Shown here in pieces: positions 35,301-39,184 of a stretch of DNA of 64,000 nucleotides. The DNA is from Siphonodentalium dalli (taxonomy: Eukaryota > Mollusca > Scaphopoda > Gadilida > Siphonodentaliidae): the NCBI GenBank assembly GCA_032622095.1, contig CP136064.1, positions 37,996,426-38,060,425 on the forward strand, in the 5' to 3' direction. Made by a program: the position numbers and the translations under genes. Positions within the stretch are counted from its first letter, which is position 1, and each line of letters starts with the position of its first letter. The notes below the pieces were generated by a model, which worked only from the letters and a program-made list of their open reading frames with translations, searched no databases and was not told the DNA's origin.

Positions 35301-36947
35301 GCCATATTATATACCATTTAAAAGATGAAGCTCCAAAACATTGTATTATCAACTTATCCGGTGTAATAAACTGTGAACATGTTGTTTTTTTTTTTTTTAA
35401 TTCATCTGGATTGTAGTTCTGTAATTCTGTTGCATTCTGGGATCCAAAAGGGGGGTATTCTTTGTATGATTTCAGGTGTTTTCTATTTCTCTACGGGCGT
35501 CTTCTGAGACACAGACATTTAAAATGGTGATGATTTAGAGTATTTTAATCATATTTTATGGAATAGATTGTTATTAAAACCGTATATCAAGGCACTATAA
35601 AAAACATTATCAGTGACCCGAAAATTAAGTGCGCCTTTATGTTTATCGTTATGGAGCATACAAATTATGCTTTGTTTAGGTTGTACTCACAGGTCTGAAT
35701 ATGATCAGCTTAAATTTATTACTTTGTTTCAGTCTTCGAACAAGAAAATCGAGTGGATTTCTTCGTTAAAACAGTGCCTTGTCTGGTGAGGATCGCCGAG
35801 GCCTTTCCACCGCTGTGTGAGGATGTGACATCGTTGTTACTGCAGCTTGGTAAAATCTGTGCTACACAAATCCGGTCCTCTGCTGACTGCTCGCTATCAG
35901 GTAGGTGTAAGGCAATTTTTATAGACCCATCATCAGACTAAAATATTTTAACTTACTACATGATAGTGATGTTTGTTTACAAATCACTGTAATAGTTTTG
36001 TTTACATAACAATGGTTTTAAAATGCGAAATTTCGCCATTAATGAATATAAGAAAAGAGTTTATATATTTCTCCATTTTGTTCTTTAAAAAATGCACATA
36101 TTTTTTGCACATTTACCAACTGAAAGTGATTTTTTTGGTTCCCTTTTATGTCACATAATTGCTATTTGATTCTAAGAATATAATTATAAATCCATTTCTG
36201 TTGAAAATAATTGCTTATTAATTATCATATTACTATGGACAGGGATTAAAGAATTGTGACCCACCATATCAAATCCAGTCGTAAGTCGGGATTTTTTTTA
36301 CCCTGTGCCAATGCATTCTCTTATATATGCGAGTCGACCATAGGTCACCTCGCATATATAAGAGAATGCATTAGCCTAACAATTTTTTACAATTTTAATA
36401 ATTTTTTCTTATATTCTTTAACAATTTTATAATTTCACCCATACAGAGCCCCAGACAAACATGAGCAGAAGACACTCTTCTATATGCTTCTATATATGTG
36501 TGGGGCTCCCTGCAGGGTAATGGATGTTTTTTATTTTATGTCCTAAAAATTGTAAGAAACATTTATTTTAAAAAAATGATAAAAAATTGTTAGGCCAATG
36601 CATTCTCTTATATATGCGAGGCGACCTATGGTCGACTCGCATATATAAGAGAATGCATTGGCACAGGGTAAAAAAATCCCGACTTACGACTGGATTTGAT
36701 ATGGCGGGTCACAATTACTTGAATCTAACAGATGCTTTTTCCACAATTATTTGTCATGTCATCTATTGTTCACATCTCTCTGTTTTCAGGAATATGGAGA
36801 GATGAAATACCAATGGAAGACCAACCATCAGCAACTAAAACAAAACTGTCCAGTAACTCAAAACACGACAAACTCTATAAACTCATACAAATCACTTTTG
36901 CTTACATAGTTGAAAAAGGTGTCGTCACCAGAGATATCTATTCATGA
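928..36947 (+). CDS. INTS2: Integrator complex subunit 2, C-terminal 860 residues in 18 exons (5' end outside the window)
   Basis: INTS2 is a helical scaffold subunit of the nuclear Integrator complex, which binds RNA polymerase II, cleaves nascent snRNA 3' ends and attenuates promoter-proximal transcription. Joined exons: 928-1086, 6033-6202, 6885-7010, 9482-9553, 10081-10195, 10585-10653, 12022-12156, 13045-13327, 16764-16890, 19619-19746, 22590-22791, 26091-26219, 28400-28619, 31039-31146, 32525-32632, 33681-33786, 35733-35900, 36790-36947. All introns are GT-AG, phases agree and the frame stays open to the TGA at 36945-36947. Recognition rests on family-like blocks such as MPGVAVYLT, SFVSGLLLG, RLYCALKAMA, MLYLIAIHFHGN, PHLCLVEDWI, VTVNALRP, DPLIILRCD and CPPLLEIVL, in the expected order. 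Human INTS2 is about 1,200 residues, so roughly the first 340 are missing upstream. Family assignment is from remembered conservation, not a search. Confidence 0.93.
1087..1929. other. INTS2 intron sequence without recognised features
   Basis: AT-rich, with no conserved coding block. Around 1357-1388 lies a short stretch rich in TCGATG and GTCGACT that is echoed near 4665-4705, perhaps the traces of one older repeat flanking the minisatellite element. Confidence 0.35.
1930..4498. repeat. AGCTCAACTT-ended element expanded by a 164/155-bp minisatellite
   Basis: The ends are AGCTCAACTT (about 1930) and its inverse AAGTTGAGCT (about 4488-4497). The interior is about 14 tandem units in two length classes: ~164 bp with ATTTTACTCTTTGTATGA, and ~155 bp with ATTTCAAAATTTAATCCA at the same place. 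Unit starts read at 2311, 2475, 2630, 2794, 2949, 3113, 3277, 3441, 3596, 3760, 3923, 4087 and 4251. Each unit has a GC-rich core with ATGGCCGCC and GCCATCTTGG in opposite orientation. Short frames inside are repeat translations. Confidence 0.85.
4499..5694. other. INTS2 intron sequence with a short GTCT microsatellite
   Basis: No gene is supported. A CTGT/GTCT tetranucleotide run lies at about 5031-5056, inside a segment reading CCGGATTGACC...CCGATCGGAACCAAATTTTG that resembles the response-type repeats elsewhere in the window (for example 24470 and 31250). Homopolymer-rich AT sequence follows to about 5250. Confidence 0.45.
5031..5056. repeat. (GTCT)n microsatellite
   Basis: About six tandem GTCT/CTGT tetranucleotides in the INTS2 intron between 1087 and 6032. 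Confidence 0.8.
5695..5934. mobile_element. TTAA foldback element, family C copy 1
   Basis: It begins TTAACCCTTGTATGACTGAA and ends ATCATGAAAGGTTTAA. Two internal cassettes of the shared palindromic type (about 5741-5810 and 5837-5905) are arranged in inverted orientation. The apical stem of the left cassette reads CTCCC-ATA-GGGAG instead of the CGACC-ATA-GGTCG seen in family A. Confidence 0.82.
6033..6202 (+). CDS. INTS2: INTS2 exon 2 of 18 visible
   Basis: It encodes visible residues 54-110, starting RKKESTPSML and containing VELNSILPTEG and SFIRLYCALKAMALL. The acceptor is tatttag|AGA and the donor is ttgaa|gtaagt, so the exon ends in phase 2. It is separated from exon 1 by a 4.9-kb intron filled largely by a minisatellite-bearing element. 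Confidence 0.9.
6203..6884. other. INTS2 intron, nothing recognised
   Basis: A 682-base GT-AG intron. A reading frame at 6233-6463 has no family resemblance, no splice-site support and codon use like the surrounding intron. Confidence 0.5.
6885..7010 (+). CDS. INTS2: INTS2 exon 3 of 18 visible
   Basis: It continues the frame as FSDAEVMALLRLITSKPP and ISVAGGRFVTMALCMLI. The acceptor is ccag|GTTTTC and the donor is tcac|gtaagt (phase 2). A TTAACCCTTTCT repeat fragment starts 19 bases after the donor. Confidence 0.92.
7029..7115. repeat. TTAACCCTTTCT repeat fragment, 19 bases after a donor
   Basis: It shares with 22316-22410 and 37408-37530 the series TTAAcCCTTTCT, AATACTCA, GACGAG/GGCGAG, and then ATAATAAGTTCAA or a near variant. 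It is probably a decayed TTAA element; the far end is not defined. Confidence 0.55.
7116..9481. other. INTS2 intron, mostly featureless
   Basis: AT-rich, with no coding block supported. It contains a small dispersed repeat at 8165-8262, shared with 54808-54907, and short imperfect inverted repeats around 8305-8375. Confidence 0.45.
8165..8262. repeat. Dispersed repeat shared with the region just upstream of the secreted-protein gene
   Basis: It contains AATGAGGATTTAATTTGGCC, a pair of TTTGGCCA motifs, AAAAGATTTTTC and AACACTG. The same series occurs in the same orientation at 54808-54907. Ends and class are unknown. Confidence 0.6.
9482..9553 (+). CDS. INTS2: INTS2 exon 4 of 18 visible (72 nt)
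   Basis: A short exon encoding NSEQEKEVIDWMKWLMNV and then NTSDE. The acceptor is a pyrimidine-rich ttttttcag|TAAT and the donor is gag|gtgagt. It is phase 2 on both sides, so skipping it would keep the frame. Confidence 0.9.
9554..10080. other. INTS2 intron, nothing recognised
   Basis: A 527-base GT-AG intron of AT-rich sequence. No repeats or reading frames of note. Confidence 0.5.
10081..10195 (+). CDS. INTS2: INTS2 exon 5 of 18 visible
   Basis: It encodes SADRKHSSFGEMLYLIAIHF followed by HGNHTHAISELV and NTLGMK, one of the most family-like blocks of the protein. The acceptor is ccattttag|TGCT and the donor is atgaag|gtatgt (phase 0). Confidence 0.93.
10196..10584. other. INTS2 intron, nothing recognised
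   Basis: A 389-base GT-AG intron, AT-rich, with a pyrimidine-rich tract before the acceptor. Confidence 0.5.
10585..10653 (+). CDS. INTS2: INTS2 exon 6 of 18 visible (69 nt)
   Basis: It encodes STVKANALSKIRQIFTQELF and TEQ, predicted helical. The acceptor is atttctag|AGT and the donor is gagcag|gttagt. It is phase 0 on both sides (23 codons). Confidence 0.91.
10654..11424. other. INTS2 intron with a degenerate GGATGATA-type repeat
   Basis: The part from about 11120 resembles 11757-11930, both with GTTTCCGGATGATA, a GGTATATGG/GGTATGTGA series and TTTGGTT(A)GGTCTGCCC. This suggests an old local duplication. No coding frame is supported. Confidence 0.4.
11425..11687. repeat. Short, unexpanded relative of the 1930-4498 element
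   Basis: It starts TAGCTCAACTTTACTTTGG and ends CAAGTTGAG. It contains a single ATCTTCGATTTTACTCTTTG segment followed by CAACTTTCCGCATTCC, matching the right flank of the expanded element at 4430-4445. At ~263 bp it appears to be the basic form without minisatellite growth. Confidence 0.75.
12022..12156 (+). CDS. INTS2: INTS2 exon 7 of 18 visible
   Basis: It encodes VIAQHTVKVPVTANLNAEIQ followed by GYLPLHSVYQLLKSRAFSKH and KVPIR. The acceptor is ttatttcag|GTC and the donor is cgg|gtaaat. It is phase 0 on both sides (45 codons). Confidence 0.93.
12278..12487. mobile_element. Family D foldback element, copy 1 (TA-type ends)
   Basis: An almost complete palindrome of ~210 bp beginning CAGTAATGCC and ending GGCATTCCTG. 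The arms carry ACTCCTTAACCACA, GGATTTAGACGGAAATATGG and CTTGTTGCCATTC, with a short loop at about 12380-12395. The more intact copy 2 is flanked by TA, consistent with Tc1/mariner-type insertion. It is non-coding. Confidence 0.85.
12488..13044. other. INTS2 intron, nothing recognised
   Basis: AT-rich sequence up to the acceptor of exon 13045-13327. Open frames on either strand at 12798-13022 show no conservation features. Confidence 0.45.
13045..13327 (+). CDS. INTS2: INTS2 exon 8 of 18 visible (longest, 283 nt)
   Basis: It encodes HWIYKQICASSVPIHPLLTQ through LAPHLLILYYVLLYEDTLRS to the MKAI end. The acceptor is cttttcag|CAT and the donor is atag|gtaaat (phase 1). The open frame runs on past the donor for 50 bases into the intron, but the next exon joins cleanly only from 13327. 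Confidence 0.93.
13457..13857 (-). mobile_element. Family A TTAA foldback element, copy 2 (inverted)
   Basis: Same structure as 199-587 but in the opposite orientation. TTAACCCTTTACCCAACA is at the left with the short arm, and the ACCGGCCAA-containing segment is at the right, ending TTGGGTAAAGGGTTAA. Cassettes are at about 13487-13555 and 13636-13703. It lies 130 bases after an INTS2 donor. Confidence 0.87.
13858..14734. other. INTS2 intron, fragment of an older repeat
   Basis: The first ~70 bases (CTGCCATAAACATAAAGAAT, TATAGACAGA, ACCAATCATAAA) resemble part of the element at 34078-34600. The rest shows no gene or clear repeat. Confidence 0.4.
14735..15202. mobile_element. TTAA element with TTAACCCTTTCAGTGCCAGG ends, one palindromic cassette
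   Basis: The terminal inverted repeats are TTAACCCTTTCAGTGCCAGG and its inverse at 15183-15202. Near the left is one copy of the shared cassette (14786-14854), and the rest is AT-rich with a long T tract at about 15119-15135. The termini differ from family A beyond TTAACCCTTT, so this is a separate family that carries the same cassette. Confidence 0.8.
15203..15599. other. INTS2 intron, nothing firmly recognised
   Basis: AT-rich sequence leading into the LINE fragment. The left border of the LINE is unclear and may lie within the last hundred bases. Confidence 0.35.
15540..16142 (+). pseudogene. C-terminal end of a LINE reverse transcriptase, broken by TGA
   Basis: One frame reads YTSMVRPILEYCDNIWSP, QKLEHVQRRATRLV, then a TGA at 15789-15791, then FLNLPSLKYRRLRSDLIETY and FFSSRVCAEWNSLP. 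This order is typical of the region after the catalytic palm in CR1/Jockey-like non-LTR retrotransposon polymerases. Only ~170 recognisable residues remain. The palm motif with the catalytic aspartates and the endonuclease are absent, so the copy is 5'-truncated and dead. The first ~30 codons do not resemble the family. Confidence 0.85.
15600..16216 (+). mobile_element. 5'-truncated LINE with 3' tail hairpin
   Basis: The reverse-transcriptase remnant is followed by a short 3' tail with the hairpin AAGTCC-GAAA-GGACTT at 16168-16183, then AATTGATGATTAATTGTATT near the end. A terminal stem-loop and a short repeated tail are common in CR1/L2-type elements that prime on their own 3' end. The right limit (~16216) is approximate. 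Confidence 0.75.
16284..16740. mobile_element. Family H TTAA element, copy 1, abutting an acceptor region
   Basis: The ends are AAAGGACCATTTAATTTTCG and GAAAATTAAGTGGGCCTTTA(A), with TTAA at the right (16738-16741) and a mutated TCAA at the left. The interior matches 35251-35640 in reverse orientation, including the segment CCGGATAAGTTCATAATACA and the GTGCCTTGATATAC segment. It ends 23 bases before exon 16764-16890. Confidence 0.75.
16764..16890 (+). CDS. INTS2: INTS2 exon 9 of 18 visible
   Basis: It encodes LSNRKIASYSEKILSGVSIN, then FLVQEANRNQHLYATLFSPLL. The acceptor is gactgtttcag|CTC and the donor is ctcag|gttagt (phase 2). Repeats press on both sides: one ends 23 bases before the exon and another starts 15 bases after it. 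Confidence 0.91.
16905..17276 (+). mobile_element. Family A TTAA foldback element, copy 3 (deleted cassette)
   Basis: It begins TTAACCCTTTACCCAACA 15 bases after an INTS2 donor and ends GTTGGGTAAAGGGTTAT, so the right TTAA is mutated. The left cassette (17057-17107) has lost its apical part and one strand of the stem; the right cassette (17178-17246) is nearly intact. Confidence 0.85.
17281..17651. mobile_element. Family E inverted-repeat element made of two GCAGAATGAGG hairpins
   Basis: The outer ends are GTGTCTGACATTTGCAGAAT and its inverse ending at 17651. Inside are two hairpins (about 17294-17380 and 17543-17640), each with GCAGAATGAGGTCC and CACCCTCT arms and an AGCAGGCTAG-like centre. 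The element abuts the right end of the preceding family A copy. A related single hairpin lies at 34713-34808. Confidence 0.78.
17652..17850. other. INTS2 intron, nothing recognised
   Basis: AT-rich spacer between two foldback elements. Confidence 0.35.
17851..18770. mobile_element. Foldback element with ~270-base diverged arms
   Basis: The left arm starts AGCGGTCACGTAAAAATTGC and the right arm ends with the near-inverse GCAATTATTACGCGACCGCT. Within the arms, ATGATTAAAATGAAGAGAAA and ATCATGTTAAGA-type segments pair with TTTCTCTTCATTTTAATCAT and TCTTAACATGATA. The arms differ at many positions, so the insertion is old. The loop (about 18130-18530) has no gene. Confidence 0.72.
19062..19461. 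mobile_element. Foldback element with well-matched ~130-base arms
   Basis: The left arm includes GTTTGTTATGTGTCTCCAAT, GATTGGTCAGTGTAGAAGGG and AGGGGGTTGTGAGAAG; the right arm carries their inverses at 19348-19415. The CA-rich loop (about 19195-19330) contains several TTACCCGCA motifs. No coding role is supported. Confidence 0.8.
19619..19746 (+). CDS. INTS2: INTS2 exon 10 of 18 visible
   Basis: It encodes LLLIQYPHLCLVEDWIEENV followed by NKHVIKETSIIKPVCSPISY and SK. The PHLCLV-DWI block is characteristic of the family. The acceptor is gttttatag|ATT and the donor is aaaag|gtatta, a non-consensus donor that still gives the correct phase 1 join. Confidence 0.9.
19747..20390. other. INTS2 intron, nothing recognised
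   Basis: AT-rich. Overlapping short frames at 19687-20123 lack family features. The donor at 19747 (gtatta) starts the intron. Confidence 0.4.
20391..20841. mobile_element. Family B foldback element, copy 1
   Basis: Terminal inverted repeats start ATGTGACCCGCCATATCAAA and extend for ~50 bases before the shared palindromic cassettes (about 20433-20500 and 20721-20788). The centre holds a third hairpin with GAGCCCCAGACA and TGTGTGGGGCTC arms followed by CCTGCAGGG. There is no TTAA end. It abuts the next element at TACCGTACTG. Confidence 0.85.
20841..22113. mobile_element. 1.27-kb element with TACCGTACTGACCCG ends
   Basis: The left terminus TACCGTACTGACCCG is inverted at the right as CGGGTCAGTACGGTA (22099-22113). 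GGGCTTAAAC motifs recur near both ends. The interior holds no recognisable transposase. The ends fit a TA target site, but no class is certain. Confidence 0.65.
22114..22589. other. INTS2 intron with a TTAACCCTTTCT repeat fragment
   Basis: The segment from about 22316 to 22410 (TTAACCCTTTCTACATTAAA, then TACTCATTGACGAG) is related to 7029 and 37408. The rest is featureless to the acceptor. Confidence 0.45.
22590..22791 (+). CDS. INTS2: INTS2 exon 11 of 18 visible
   Basis: It encodes LNHVASHPGCIIPQLQSMGS, then MDIQQLLPMQDVFVDGLSSL and the ETPRKVLELVKNVWFRFHSI block. The acceptor is tgcaaatag|CTC and the donor is aggag|gtgagt (phase 2). An array of 161-bp units begins about 40 bases after the donor. 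Confidence 0.93.
22831..24440. repeat. Array of ~161-bp tandem units (about eight to nine copies)
   Basis: Units recur with GAGTTATGGCCCTTAATTAG at about 23005, 23162, 23323, 23484, 23644, 23805, 23967, 24128 and 24289. Each also has AGCTCGTTAGCGCGATAACT, CCGATTTGATTGAAATTTGG and GTGTCTCCCAAGAATATCTC. The spacing of 160-162 is highly regular and central units are more alike than edge units. The left flank has AAACTCGACTTATAG and a GGGCGGGCGG tract. No gene. Confidence 0.9.
24721..25110 (-). repeat. Diverged single copy of the 57621-59555 tandem unit
   Basis: It shares, in order and in the same orientation, GATGTGAAACACTCCGGCAG, ACGTCATTCTTATATATTA, TTGCG(T/C)CCCGAATCGAG, CAGACGATGTT-like, ATGTTAGTAGAAT and CATAATATGTCTTTAAG with the four-copy array 33 kb away. 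This shows that the unit is a dispersed element that was amplified there. Confidence 0.75.
25111..26090. other. INTS2 intron with a 25-base G run
   Basis: No gene or clear transposon. A homopolymeric G run lies at 25341-25365. Confidence 0.5.
25341..25365 (+). repeat. Poly-G tract
   Basis: An uninterrupted run of 25 G in an otherwise AT-rich intron. Its exact length is uncertain because long homopolymers are often miscalled. Confidence 0.8.
26091..26219 (+). CDS. INTS2: INTS2 exon 12 of 18 visible
   Basis: It encodes LRLVTVNALRPQESGRFQTS, then MCSESDVTVDPLIILRCDDR. The VNALRP and DPLIILRCD blocks are diagnostic of INTS2. The acceptor is tatttttcag|CCT and the donor is attcag|gttagt (phase 2). 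A TTAA foldback element begins at intron base 6. Confidence 0.94.
26225..26479. mobile_element. TTAA foldback element, family C copy, starting at intron base 6
   Basis: It begins TTAACTCTTCATGAGG and ends ATTAAGGGTTGA (mutated TTAA). Two shared cassettes, at about 26283-26349 and 26361-26430, are inverted to one another and carry apical stems of the CTCCC-ATA-GGGAG and CGCCC...GGGCA types. It lies immediately behind the exon 26091-26219 donor (gttag|TTAA). Confidence 0.8.
26480..26728. other. INTS2 intron, nothing recognised
   Basis: Spacer between two foldback elements. Confidence 0.35.
26729..26945. mobile_element. Family D foldback element, copy 2, TA-flanked
   Basis: A near-perfect palindrome, TACAGTAATGCTCTAAATAA to its inverse ending GCATTACTGTA, ~213 bp. 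The arms carry GGATTTAGTCGGAAATATGG and the apex is CTCTC-ACC-GAGAG. Flanking TA on both sides supports Tc1/mariner-type insertion. It is related to 12278-12487. Confidence 0.87.
26946..28399. other. INTS2 intron, nothing recognised
   Basis: AT-rich, with no coding block. A short frame at 27224-27454 lacks splice sites or conservation features. Confidence 0.45.
28400..28619 (+). CDS. INTS2: INTS2 exon 13 of 18 visible
   Basis: It encodes CPPLLEIVLKVLEAYMQACR through the charged stretch ETQSTVETEHRELKNALIAA to LLECCLEKPSEN. The acceptor is tttttgcag|GTG and the donor is gaaaat|gtgagt (phase 0). Confidence 0.93.
28700..29098 (+). mobile_element. Family A TTAA foldback element, copy 4
   Basis: Bounded by TTAACCCTTTACCCAACA and TTGGGTAAAGGGTTAA, in the same orientation as 199-587, with which it is almost identical. 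Cassettes at 28852-28920 and 29000-29068 are intact. It lies 80 bases after an INTS2 donor. Confidence 0.88.
29099..31038. other. INTS2 intron with a small inverted repeat
   Basis: No gene is supported. At about 29877-30022, GCTGTCTGGTTTGGGACATT pairs with AATGTCCCTAAATCACACCA and AGACAGC, a ~35-base imperfect inverted repeat with a ~75-base loop. Confidence 0.5.
31039..31146 (+). CDS. INTS2: INTS2 exon 14 of 18 visible
   Basis: It encodes EADKLNNLREVRCLICSFLH, then QIFIADPNIAKLVHFQ. The acceptor is tctttgtag|GAA and the donor is ttccag|gtatga. It is phase 0 on both sides (36 codons), so it is frame-neutral if skipped. Confidence 0.92.
31200..31800. repeat. Degenerate tandem array, ~140-165-bp units
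   Basis: Three to four units recur with CAGATATC(TC), AATTTGGTATGGATGTTCAC, AGTGTTCAAT and AGAGTTAT...CATCTTTGTTTAT at about 31304, 31468, 31607 and 31769. A GTCCATCCGTCC tract precedes them. A related shorter piece lies at 34915-35245. Confidence 0.75.
31801..32524. other. INTS2 intron with a CT microsatellite
   Basis: No gene. It contains the CT run at 32286-32352. The flanking segments AACTGG(T)ATTCAGGA and GGAGTATGGGGTGACACC recall 31953-32045 and may be a small duplicated repeat. Confidence 0.45.
32286..32352. repeat. (CT)n microsatellite, ~67 bp with two interruptions
   Basis: Alternating C and T interrupted at CTAT and CTTC. It lies in the intron before exon 32525-32632. Confidence 0.9.
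32525..32632 (+). CDS. INTS2: INTS2 exon 15 of 18 visible
   Basis: It encodes GYPSELLSITVAGIPSMHIC, then IDFIPELISQPQIGKQ. The acceptor is ttatttcag|GGA and the donor is aaacag|gtaggc. It is phase 0 on both sides and the same length as the preceding exon. Confidence 0.92.
32633..33467. other. INTS2 intron, nothing recognised
   Basis: AT-rich, no gene or clear repeat. Confidence 0.45.
33468..33618. mobile_element. Short TTAA foldback element with one palindromic cassette
   Basis: It begins TTAACACTTTCATGACTGGA, close to the end sequence of 5695-5934, and carries one cassette (33516-33583) with a collapsed apex. The right end is degenerate (about CATGAGGCTAATAG), so the boundary is approximate. 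Confidence 0.65.
33681..33786 (+). CDS. INTS2: INTS2 exon 16 of 18 visible
   Basis: It encodes IFAVELISHLCGHYALPKSL, then SVAKLAVNVMFTMVG. The acceptor is tttccttcag|ATT and the donor is ggag|gtatgt (phase 1). A foldback element ends about 60 bases before the acceptor. Confidence 0.92.
34078..34600. mobile_element. Family I TTAA element, copy 1
   Basis: TTAA at both ends (34078-34081 and 34597-34600). It shares with 56521-57014, in reverse orientation, the segments GGTGGGTA, CCTCCGTCAAAAACCGCC, ATAAACAGAAAGAATA, AACGTTACC-like, AGAGCGTT and GAACAAATATGAATATTT. It is non-coding. Confidence 0.7.
34713..34808. repeat. Family E single hairpin
   Basis: GCAGAATGAGGTCCCCAGAG pairs with CTCTGGGGACCTCATTCTGC across an AGCAGGCTAGC centre, a ~95-base hairpin matching the sub-hairpins of 17281-17651. 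Confidence 0.8.
34915..35245. repeat. Partial copy of the 31200-31800 repeat type
   Basis: It contains CCATCCGTCCATC, CAGATATATCAA, AAAATTTGGTGTGGATGTTC, AGAGTTATTCATCTTTGTTT and a second round at about 35100-35220. Confidence 0.65.
35251..35640. mobile_element. Family H TTAA element, copy 2
   Basis: Reverse-oriented relative of 16284-16740, running from AGGCCCACATAATTTTCG to GAAAATTAAGTGCGCCTTTA. Both terminal TTAAs have mutated. An internal T tract lies at about 35384-35398. Confidence 0.72.
35733..35900 (+). CDS. INTS2: INTS2 exon 17 of 18 visible
   Basis: It encodes FEQENRVDFFVKTVPCLVRI, then AEAFPPLCEDVTSLLLQLGK and ICATQIRSSADCSLS. The acceptor is actttgtttcag|TCT and the donor is atcag|gtaggt (phase 1). 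Confidence 0.92.
36256..36712. mobile_element. Family B foldback element, copy 2
   Basis: It begins GTGACCCACCATATCAAATC and ends with the inverse, GATATGGCGGGTCAC. Cassettes lie at 36307-36375 and 36594-36662, with the GAGCCCC/GGGGCTC core hairpin between. It is nearly identical to 20391-20841 and 48179-48639, and ends 77 bases before the INTS2 terminal exon. Confidence 0.87.
36790..36947 (+). CDS. INTS2: INTS2 terminal coding exon with stop
   Basis: It encodes IWRDEIPMEDQPSATKTKLS, then the helical KLYKLIQITFAYIVEKGVVT and a C-terminal RDIYS before TGA. The acceptor is ctgttttcag|GAA. The following sequence is AT-rich with no further conserved reading frame, so this is taken as the last exon. 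Confidence 0.92.
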
Positions 36948-37330
36948 CAAATTGTTTCAATAGGAAGGAATATTGGAGATGGGCGCATCTTTTTTCTTTG
37001 AAATGATGAGATCAGTCCTGCACTATCAGCTGCAATTGATAATACCTTTGTGAAGTTGCACACACTTGCTACATAAAGATAATTTGGCTACAGCATAAGT
37101 TGCAAGTCATGCTTAAACTCATTGCAAACTTTCTGCACCTGTCATTTTATTTTGGGAATGAATTGTTATTTTATTTGTATATTATACAATTGTTGGCAGC
37201 TAAAATGAAGTAAAATCTATTACTCAGAAGAGTCTTGTTTTAACTACTACTTTGATCCAGTTTGTACCCCATCATTGCATACAACCTATAGTTTAGCATA
37301 CTAAACAATAAATTGGTGAATGCAGACTAA
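36948..37330 (+). other. INTS2: Probable INTS2 3' untranslated region
   Basis: AT-rich sequence after the stop codon with no coding frame and no recognisable repeat. It ends at the first canonical AATAAA downstream of the stop. The true length is inferred, not observed. Confidence 0.6.
37307..37312 (+). promoter_or_regulatory. Candidate INTS2 polyadenylation signal AATAAA
   Basis: A canonical hexamer 360 bases after the INTS2 stop, in the correct orientation. Cleavage would be expected about 10-30 bases further on. No transcript evidence is available here. Confidence 0.55.
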
Positions 37331-38165
37331 TACACACCCACAGATGGATAGACAAGTATACCTCTTCAGAAAGTGTTCCTGATGGTGAACAGAACATTCA
37401 TGCCAAATTAAACCTTTCTATAGTAAATACTCATAGACGAGTAGTTACCCCTTAGGAAATGTTCGGAAAATAAGTTAAACAAATGACCATAGATCGTTTG
37501 TTGAACTTATTATCTGAACATTCAGACACAATATATTCTATACAGAGTTTGGAATATATGCCACTTGAATGCATTCCCAGCTTGTCACCTCAATCAAGGA
37601 CACCAGTTGTTCAGTGGGATAAATAGATAAGCTTTAAATTTTGAGTGGTGTGTCAACGATTCCGAGGCATCACTTGACTGCATAAATGAGGTAAATGTTG
37701 GCAATGGTTTGATATAATAGTCACCACAAGCTCCATCTAGGCTGATCTGAGGTTATGGTATTCAGGTTATTAATTAGCATATTTTAGGTATGGAATGACA
37801 CCCAGCCATGTGATATTCCCTGCAAACGATGTTTGGTGGGAGTGATAGAAATGGGTTCTGTCCATGATTCCGTCATCCTTACTTTGGAGCTCTATAACCC
37901 AGTCATCGGTTGTCGGATTTGAATGATGATTCTGATGAGCCACCATGGGGAAAAGGATACTTATACTTGTATTACATATCTATCAACGTAATTCGCATGA
38001 TTGCACGAGTTTCCAGGCGTGTGATAATTCTCAGAATCGTACTAGTGCAATCTGTCGACGGAACTATTTCATTCAGTGTTAAAACTCATTTAAATTCACA
38101 TTTTCTGTACCGGAGATGTATGATTGTCAGTCAATTTACTATGATTCAGAGATAAGTAATAAAAA
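37313..38165. other. Intergenic, TTAA repeat fragment only
   Basis: The segment 37408-37530 carries TTAAACCTTTCTATAG, AATACTCATAGACGAG and an internal inverted pair (GTTCGGAAAATAAGTT with AACTTATTATCTGAAC). Otherwise nothing is recognised. A small frame at 37910-38155 has no supporting features. Confidence 0.45.
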
Positions 38166-38327
38166 TAGAACCGCATGAGTGTCTGGATTTTGACGAATTA
38201 TCGCACTCGATTTGTTGGCGGAACGCGATACCTCTCGTGCGGGACTGTGTCCCGCACTTGAGGTATCGCTCCACCAATAAATCTCGTGCGACAATTTCGT
38301 CAAAATCCAGACACTCATGCGGTTCTA
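38166..38327. mobile_element. Family F foldback, ~162-bp palindrome
   Basis: TAGAACCGCATGAGTGTCTG is inverted at the right end, with arms including GGATTTTGACGAA and GCGATACCTC and an apex GTGCGGGACTGTGTCCCGCAC. The arms are almost perfectly complementary, so the insertion is young or structurally maintained. Confidence 0.85.
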
Positions 38328-38366
38328 TCTATGTATTACATGCAAAAGGTTTTGATGATTAATTTT

Positions 38367-38560
38367 AGCTCAACTTGGACAATATGGATCCTCGGGGTGA
38401 CCACTAGATGAGAGCCATAAAATGTTTCAAAATCGTTGAAAAAAATGGCAGCCAGCAAACCATCTTGGAATTCACATTTCAATCCATTGGCACACGTTGC
38501 AGTGACATTTATTTGAGAAATGTTTTGAAACTTTACAGGCACGTTTATGATCACTTCTTA
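38367..38560. repeat. Truncated third copy of the AGCTCAACTT element with one unit
   Basis: It starts TTAGCTCAACTTGGACAATA and contains AAATGGCAGCCAGC, CATCTTGGAATTCAC and CAATCCATTGGCACACG, one minisatellite unit of the 155-bp class. Confidence 0.6.
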
Positions 38561-38825
38561 GTTTATACATGACCATATGCCCTTTAACATTATATTTTGT
38601 CTTTTTTTTCTTTCTGCCCGGTATTTATCATAACAGAAACAATGTGGTCATCTTTTTTCAAAAATTCGACTCCCTTCCAACTAAACAAACAACTGAAACA
38701 TCAGGCACTCAGTGCTGACTTGTCAGTTGATAGTTTATCTATGCATAGCAATCAACAATGTCATTATCTATTTTTATAATGAAGAAATTAATTGGGTTTA
38801 ATAATTGTGAGATATTATTATTTGG

Positions 38826-39110
38826 GGCGATCCACCCATGCGGTATAATGGCTGAAAGAGACATTTTTGCAAATAGGGAATGAAATGGTCCACACCCCAT
38901 TTTCTCCCCCTTGGTACCACCAGGGTGAGGGGTGGGGTGTTTCTAGGGGGTATTTGAAGCAGGCCACCCACGTTGGGGCGGGGGGGGGGGGGGGGGGGGG
39001 GTCAGACCACCCACCCATGCCATAGAATTGGCTGAAATCCTTACCGTTTCTCGAAAATGGTCCATACCCCATTTTCACCCCCTCGGTTTTGTACCCCCCC
39101 CCCCCTGCAG
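38826..39110. repeat. Two-copy tandem repeat with poly-G and poly-C runs
   Basis: GGCTGAAA..., GAAATGGTCCACACCCCATT (about 38889) is repeated as AAAATGGTCCATACCCCATT (about 39054), each preceded by CCACCCATGC. A run of 22 G lies at 38980-39001 and a C run at about 39094-39105. Confidence 0.7.
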
Positions 39111-39184
39111 CCCCTGTGTGCGCTTTGCGCACATGGCAGATCCTACTCTTTTTTGCGCACATGACAGACAGATCCTACTCTTTC